64,000 nucleotides of DNA from Ruminococcus sp. (GTDB lineage: Bacteria > Bacillota > Clostridia > Oscillospirales > Ruminococcaceae): NCBI GenBank assembly GCA_017462565.1, contig JAFTQW010000063.1, positions 124,001-188,000 of the forward strand, in the 5' to 3' direction. The notes under the pieces were generated by a model. The model was not told where the DNA came from. It did no database searches and was given only the letters and a program-made list of their open reading frames with translations. A program made the translations under genes and the position numbers. This document shows, piece by piece, positions 59,642 to 64,000 of this stretch (position 1 is its first letter; the number at the start of each line of letters is the position of its first letter).

Positions 59642-60485
59642 TCCTGACATACAGAGGAAAGCTCTAAGCCTGATTATGGGCTTTATTATTGAGTTTTCAG
59701 GAACACCAGCAGAACCAGAAGTGCAGGAGCTTTCGGTCAATGACCTGAATGTATCGACTATTTCTGTTTCCTGTCTGAAAGTATCATGGGATTCTGAGCC
59801 TGACCGTGACTATTCTGTGAGCTGCACGGCTCACGATGATAACTATGCTTTCAGCGATAATATGTACTTTGAGTTCAAAGGCAATGACCTCTGCTACATA
59901 ACAGGTCTGCGTGAGAATACTGAGTACACGGTGACGGTCGAACCTATACTTTCTAAGGAAGAAAAAGACGGATATTCCGTAAAATCTTCATCTGCTGACG
60001 GCAAGACCGAAACGGTTGAGGTCATATATGATTTTCCGTATGAGGACGGCTGGACAAACTGCTTTGCAGGCGAAAGAGCTTCGGGACTGACGGCTATGCC
60101 CAGCTCAGGAGCGATATACGGCTCTAAGGTCGATACCATAACAGGTACCGGAATACGCCGTGATGAGTACGGCGATTTCTGCTGTGCTATGGGCGTATGG
60201 TACGGATACTGCGGAGATCGTTTCCTGATTGAGCTTGAAAACGGTACGCAGTTTACTACAAAGATATGCGACAGCAAGGGTTATGCCGATGATGGTGAGG
60301 GTAAATATCACAACTTCGGCGGCAGCGGAAAGTGTATCGTTGAGTTTATCTATGACGATTATAACTTACCGTCCTGCGTGGCATTCTCAGGCTCTTGGGG
60401 CTATTACAACTGGAACGGTCTTGACCTCGGAGCGAATATCAAATCAATCAAGAAAATCAACTACGGTGAACCCGTAGAATACTGA
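59634..60485 (+). CDS. Fibronectin type III domain protein of the ICE
   Basis: A 283-residue protein with a probable fibronectin type III domain at about residues 28-125 (VSTISVSCLKVSWDSEPDRDYSV, then YITGLRENTEYTVTVEPI). A unique C-terminal beta-rich domain with many Gly, Tyr and Cys follows (YDFPYEDGWTNCFAGE; WGYYNWNGLDLG). There is no clear signal peptide, though residues 12-20 are hydrophobic. GAAGGAG lies 10 bases before the ATG at 59634. Role unknown; binding of a surface partner is a guess. Confidence 0.6.
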   Translation: MFDPDIQRKALSLIMGFIIEFSGTPAEPEVQELSVNDLNVSTISVSCLKVSWDSEPDRDYSVSCTAHDDNYAFSDNMYFEFKGNDLCYITGLRENTEYTVTVEPILSKEEKDGYSVKSSSADGKTETVEVIYDFPYEDGWTNCFAGERASGLTAMPSSGAIYGSKVDTITGTGIRRDEYGDFCCAMGVWYGYCGDRFLIELENGTQFTTKICDSKGYADDGEGKYHNFGGSGKCIVEFIYDDYNLPSCVAFSGSWGYYNWNGLDLGANIKSIKKINYGEPVEY

Positions 60486-60505
60486 AAAATGTGGAGGTTT
60501 CTATT

Positions 60506-61033
60506 ATGAACGTAAAGAAGATCATCAAGGGAATTGTCGGACTCGGTGCTATGGCAGGTGTTGCCTACGCTGCATATAAACTCGGTGAAAGCAAAGGCAA
60601 GATCAACGAGCGTTTCCGTGAGAAGTACGGCGATGACGGGGACGATATTGAGCTTGACGATGATGAGGACGAGTTCAGGTTCTATGATAATATGATCGAG
60701 CCTGACGATGAGTGCCTTGCGCCTAAGAAGGATAATAAGCCTTCTTTCTCTGTAAGCATACATAACTTTGCTCCGCTTGATTCCGTTAAGGTTGACGGCA
60801 TTTCGGAGAAAGATATGGATATACTTATCTATCATATCTCGCATGACAAATATACCTCGAACAAGCAGATTCGTGAGTGGCTTGAGGTAGACAAGGATAC
60901 CGCAGCAAAGGTTATCTCTGCTCTCAGAAAGGCAGGATATATCGGTGAGGAGTATTCCAACTATATAATTCCGGTCAACATCACAACTGAGGTGTATTTT
61001 CGACTCAGGTCGTACAACAATTCTAAAAAGTAA
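60506..61033 (+). CDS. Membrane-anchored protein with winged-helix-like C-terminus
   Basis: A 175-residue protein: membrane helix at about 3-27 (IIKGIVGLGAMAGVAYAAYKL), a very acidic segment (about 42-70), and a C-terminal part with EKDMDILIYHISHDKYTSNKQIREWL and DTAAKVISALRKAGYIG. The last resembles a winged helix like that of the 43606 product. The start at 60506 follows GTGGAGG. It may tether ICE DNA to the membrane; that is inference. Confidence 0.55.
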   Translation: MNVKKIIKGIVGLGAMAGVAYAAYKLGESKGKINERFREKYGDDGDDIELDDDEDEFRFYDNMIEPDDECLAPKKDNKPSFSVSIHNFAPLDSVKVDGISEKDMDILIYHISHDKYTSNKQIREWLEVDKDTAAKVISALRKAGYIGEEYSNYIIPVNITTEVYFRLRSYNNSKK

Positions 61034-61066
61034 AAGCACACTCCCACATATCAGGAAATGTGCTTT
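61033..61066 (+). terminator. Possible terminator after the 60506 gene
   Basis: AAAGCACA (61033-61040) pairs with TGTGCTTT (61059-61066) around an 18-base loop, at the stop codon. There is no long T-run, so termination is uncertain. Confidence 0.4.
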
Positions 61067-61080
61067 GATAATCAGATGCT

Positions 61081-61143
61081 TTTCTCCTATTTTTTCTCCT
61101 ACAAAAAAGGTTTCTCCTATTATGATATGAAATGTAGGAGAAA
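61081..61143. repeat. TTTCTCCTA repeat cluster
   Basis: TTTCTCCTA occurs directly at 61081-61089, 61093-61101 and 61111-61119, and inverted (TAGGAGAAA) at 61135-61143. Such a cluster of three direct and one inverted 9-mers in a non-coding gap suggests a protein binding array (origin, oriT-related or operator). Confidence 0.6.
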
Positions 61144-61155
61144 GGTGTTTGCTGT

Positions 61156-61196
61156 CTGTTTCCCGAACTTGTAAATTTATTGATTTTGGGAAACAG
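61156..61196. repeat. Dyad flanking the ATPase cassette, left copy
   Basis: CTGTTTCCC pairs with GGGAAACAG. Within it TTTCCCGAA and GATTTTGGGAAA are 14 bases apart, exactly as in the copy at 62563-62597. Confidence 0.75.
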
Positions 61197-61202
61197 AACG
61201 TG

Positions 61203-62396
61203 TTATGTGTTTGTGAGCCAGTCCGAAAAGTCGATGATCTTTATGCCTTCATACTGATAGGCATCGTGGCGTGTCCTTGCGATCAGCATCTTGGGATAAG
61301 CATCCTTAATGGACAGCAGCGGTGATACCTCACGCTGAAAAGTTTTTTCATCGGTGATACTATCCGAAACCTGAATATACAGCTTCTCATCACGCTTGAT
61401 CGCTACAAAGTCAACCTCTTTCTTGTAAAGGACACCGACATAAACCTCATAGCCACGGCGAAGCAGTTCAATAGCTACAATATTTTCAAGCACTCTGCCG
61501 TAGTCCATATTCTTCGTTCCGAGCTTTGCATAGCGGAAGGAATGATCGCTGAGGTAGTATTTCTCATTTGTCGAGAGATATTTCTTTCCCTTGATGTCAT
61601 ATCGGCGTACTTTATAAAATGCAAAGGCATTGCAGAGATACTGCATATATGAGCTGACAGTCTTATGGTTGATCTTGTCCTTATGGCTGTTAAAAGTATC
61701 AGCAATGGATCTGGCAGATGTGAGGTTCGAGATATTATCCATGAGAAAGTCAGCAAGTCTGTCCATAAGAATCGTATTGCGAATTTTATACTTTTTGCGA
61801 ATATCCCTGATGATCAGAGTATTAAAGACTTCTGCAATATAGTCATATTTCGCTTGGGCGTCCTTATACACATAAGAGCCAGCCATACCGCCTTCGCAGA
61901 CATATTTATCAAAGGCAGTGTAGAGGTCAGTATATGCAAAGTATTTTACATATTCAGCAAAGGAAAACGGATAGACCTTGATCTCGAAAGTTCTTCCTGT
62001 GAACAGTGTTGCAAGATCGGAGCTTAACAGAAACGCATTAGAGCCTGTGATATAAATATCGAATTTTTCTGATGCGTGTAAGCCATTTATTGCCTTTTCA
62101 AAATTATTGCACATCTGTATTTCATCTATCAGAACGAAATTATCAGCGCCTTCCTTGTAGGCTGCGTTGATATAGTCATACAACGGTCTATATTCTGTCA
62201 GATCATCAAAATCGGGCAAATTGAAGTTGATGTGTATGATATTGGCAGTCTCGATGTTAGCACTCACATGGCTTTTGAATGCTTCCAGCAGTTTGGACTT
62301 ACCGCTTCGGCGGACACCTGTTATGACCTTTATATCAGGAGTACCGATCACATTTATCACTTTTTCGAGATAGTCTTTTCGTTCAATCAGTTTCAT
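61203..62396 (-). CDS. AAA ATPase with C-terminal DUF4143
   Basis: A 397-residue protein of the AAA_14/DUF4143 type. It has P-loop TGVRRSGKSKLLEAF (about 26-40), Walker B NFVLIDEIQM (about 87-96) and sensor-like YITGSNAFLL. The C-terminal DUF4143 region has GRVLENIVAIELLRRGYEVY and VDFVAIKRDEKLYIQVS, a PD-(D/E)XK-like core with E, D and K present. The cellular role of the family is unknown. It is the only gene opposite to the ICE operon and is flanked by a repeated dyad, so it looks like inserted cargo. AAAGGAG precedes the ATG. Confidence 0.85.
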   Translation of the reverse strand: MKLIERKDYLEKVINVIGTPDIKVITGVRRSGKSKLLEAFKSHVSANIETANIIHINFNLPDFDDLTEYRPLYDYINAAYKEGADNFVLIDEIQMCNNFEKAINGLHASEKFDIYITGSNAFLLSSDLATLFTGRTFEIKVYPFSFAEYVKYFAYTDLYTAFDKYVCEGGMAGSYVYKDAQAKYDYIAEVFNTLIIRDIRKKYKIRNTILMDRLADFLMDNISNLTSARSIADTFNSHKDKINHKTVSSYMQYLCNAFAFYKVRRYDIKGKKYLSTNEKYYLSDHSFRYAKLGTKNMDYGRVLENIVAIELLRRGYEVYVGVLYKKEVDFVAIKRDEKLYIQVSDSITDEKTFQREVSPLLSIKDAYPKMLIARTRHDAYQYEGIKIIDFSDWLTNT

Positions 62397-62418
62397 AAGA
62401 ACTCACGCTCCTTTAACC

Positions 62419-62556
62419 TTATTATACCATGAAGCAAAAATGCTTGCTTGCAAGGGCATTTTTGCGAAGCCGTCAATAAGCACAGCGGACGAAAGTCCGC
62501 AAAGGGGCGCAAGCCCCTCGCCTTGCGTCAGCAAGGTGTATGTGTTTATTATACCA
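62419..62556 (+). repeat. Hairpin array bounded by TTATTATACCA repeats
   Basis: Between direct repeats TTATTATACCA (62419-62429 and 62546-62556) lie four hairpins. They are GCAAAAATGC/GCATTTTTGC (62434-62465), GCGGAC-GAAA-GTCCGC (62485-62500), AGGGGC-GCAA-GCCCCT (62503-62518) and CCTTGC-GTCA-GCAAGG (62521-62536). Two + strand loops are GNRA tetraloops. The - strand TATAAT inside the left repeat may serve the ATPase gene. Confidence 0.75.
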
Positions 62557-62562
62557 CATCTA

Positions 62563-62597
62563 TTTCCCGAAATCAAGTGATTTTCGATTTTGGGAAA
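62563..62597. repeat. Dyad flanking the ATPase cassette, right copy
   Basis: TTTCCCGAA and GATTTTGGGAAA with a 14-base interval, matching the left copy at 61159-61193. It lies 24 bases before the topB start and may be its operator. Confidence 0.75.
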
Positions 62598-62620
62598 TAA
62601 AAATGAAAGGAAGTCGATAT

Positions 62621-64000
62621 ATGGCAATTCTAATCGTGGGCGAAAAGCCCAGTGTAAGCCGTGCAATCAGTTCCGTAGTAGGTGCGGACGCTACAAAGAA
62701 AGGTTACACCGAAGGCAACGGATATATTGTATCGTGGTGTGTCGGTCATTTGGTAGGCTTGAAGTTTCCGAATGACTACGGCAACGGCTGGAATCAGAAA
62801 TGGAGCTTTTCTCAGCTTCCTATGATTCCCGACAACTGGCTGTTTCAGATTACGGACAGCACAAAGGCTCAGTACAATCTTCTGAAAAACCTTATGAATA
62901 AGGACGAGGTAACAGAGATCATCTGTGCGACCGATGCGGACAGAGAGGGAGAATGTATCTTCCGCTATGTGTATAACATGGCTCGGTGCCGCAAGCCTGT
63001 GAAGCGTTTATGGGTTTCTTCTCTTGAGGAATCCGCTATCCGCAAGGCACTTTCTAATATGAAGCCTATGTCCGCATACGATAACCTGTTCAATGCAGGC
63101 TATGCCCGTGCAAGAGCAGACTGGCTTGTGGGTATGAACGGCTCTCGGCTGTTTTCCGTTCGATATGGCGGTAAGCTCAATATCGGCAGAGTGCAGACAC
63201 CTACTCTTGCAATGATCGTTCAGCGTGATGCGGAGGTAAACGGCTTTGTAAAGCAGAAGTATTTTACAGCTGACCTCAACTGCGGTGCTTTTACGTTATC
63301 ATCTGCAAGGATTGATGATGAGAAGTCTGCCGATGCGCTTGTATCTGCCTGTGACGGCAGTACGGTCACTATCAGCTCTGTCAAGCGTGAGGTCAAGACC
63401 GATAAAGCACCAAAGCTCTACGATCTGACAACCTTACAGCGTGAAGCAAACAAGGCTTTTGGCTACACGGCGCAGCAGACACTTGACTATACTCAGTCAC
63501 TTTATGAGGGTAAGCTCGTCACTTATCCCCGCACCGACAGCCAGTATCTCAGCGATGATATGGCTCAGACAGCTCTTGAAGTGACGAAGCTCTGTGACAG
63601 CTATTTCGGGTTTGGTATTGCCCATACGCCTGACATACAGAAGGTTATCAATAACAGCAAAGTATCAGGGCATCATGCAATTATCCCCACAAGCGGTATC
63701 GCCACGGCTGATCTTTCTTCTCTGCCGACAGGTGAAAAGAATATCCTTACCCTGATCGCCACTAAGCTGATCTGTGCAACGGCTCCGGCTCATAAGTACG
63801 ATGCTGTCAAGTTGACGGGTATCTGCAACGGCACGGAGTTTACGGCAACAGGCAGAACCGTCCTTGATATGGGGTGGAAAGCCTTTGTAAAGCAGTCTGA
63901 CAAGAAAAATGAGGATAAGGCTCTGCCTGCGGTTTCTGAGGGGCAGACCTTTACGGCGCAGGCAAGTAAGGGCGAACACTTCACAAGTCCTCCGAAGCCC
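62621..64000 (+). CDS. topB: DNA topoisomerase III, 3' end outside window
   Basis: A type IA topoisomerase typical of Tn1549-like and related ICEs, thought to resolve DNA during transfer or replication. The 460 visible codons show the TOPRIM domain (ILIVGEKPSVSRAIS and ATDADREGE), ARARADWLVGMNGSRL, KLNIGRVQTPTL, and the active-site tyrosine Y302 in LVTYPRTDSQYLS. HHAIIPT follows. The frame is open at base 64000; about 230-260 residues are missing by comparison with the family. AAAGGAAG lies before the ATG at 62621. Confidence 0.95.
   Translation, partial: MAILIVGEKPSVSRAISSVVGADATKKGYTEGNGYIVSWCVGHLVGLKFPNDYGNGWNQKWSFSQLPMIPDNWLFQITDSTKAQYNLLKNLMNKDEVTEIICATDADREGECIFRYVYNMARCRKPVKRLWVSSLEESAIRKALSNMKPMSAYDNLFNAGYARARADWLVGMNGSRLFSVRYGGKLNIGRVQTPTLAMIVQRDAEVNGFVKQKYFTADLNCGAFTLSSARIDDEKSADALVSACDGSTVTISSVKREVKTDKAPKLYDLTTLQREANKAFGYTAQQTLDYTQSLYEGKLVTYPRTDSQYLSDDMAQTALEVTKLCDSYFGFGIAHTPDIQKVINNSKVSGHHAIIPTSGIATADLSSLPTGEKNILTLIATKLICATAPAHKYDAVKLTGICNGTEFTATGRTVLDMGWKAFVKQSDKKNEDKALPAVSEGQTFTAQASKGEHFTSPPKP

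Overview
The window looks like a chromosome segment from a cellulolytic Ruminococcus-type Firmicute, close in style to R. flavefaciens or R. champanellensis. The basis is a secreted GH5 glucanase with a threonine-rich linker and a C-terminal dockerin (25999-28401), strong AGGAGG-type ribosome binding sites, HydE, and a Tn1549-like conjugation module. The species call is inference.

Left part, 1-19.6 kb, is mostly housekeeping on the + strand: ilvD (cut by the window edge), leuC-leuD-leuB, an AAA+ ATPase, ilvA and ridA (branched-chain amino acids and clean-up of the IlvA enamine product); nadA-hydE followed by two tandem U32-like proteins; a sialate O-acetylesterase-type enzyme; cysE-cysS-yycJ-rlmH; birA-deoD. 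From 19.7 to 25.6 kb a divergent TetR regulator faces an MMPL exporter and an 880-residue glycine-heptad coiled-coil partner, with four copies of a TGACT-GTCA palindrome between them. The cellulosomal GH5 gene and a truncated feoB follow.

From 29.9 to 39.9 kb most genes are on the - strand: a Wzz-like protein, a GH43-type enzyme, glmM, and a complete 2-aminoethylphosphonate pathway (PEP mutase fused to a nucleotidyltransferase domain, AEP transaminase, phosphonopyruvate decarboxylase and a LicC/PntC-like cytidylyltransferase). This points to CMP-AEP used to decorate a surface polymer. A YeiH-type transporter and an aldo/keto reductase complete the host part.

At 42922-42976 only the 3' half of a tRNA-Leu(UAA) gene remains. 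This is the left attachment junction of an integrative and conjugative element (ICE) that fills the rest of the window: arrays of short helically phased repeats, a replication-initiator-like protein, PcfB, VirD4, Maff2-type protein, VirB6-like TrbL, PrgI, VirB4, CD1108-type protein, DUF4315 and DUF4366 proteins, a C5 methyltransferase coupled to a PAPS-reductase-like enzyme, several small membrane proteins, an antisense AAA/DUF4143 ATPase cassette, and topoisomerase III running off the right edge. Relaxase and integrase are not in view.

The most unusual feature is the repeat content of the host part. A family of about 160-240 bp multi-hairpin elements occurs in about ten + oriented copies and two - oriented relatives. 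Two further families of 157-205 bp long-palindrome elements have two copies each. In all three families the stem sequences differ from copy to copy but stay self-complementary within each copy. None of these families was seen in the ICE.
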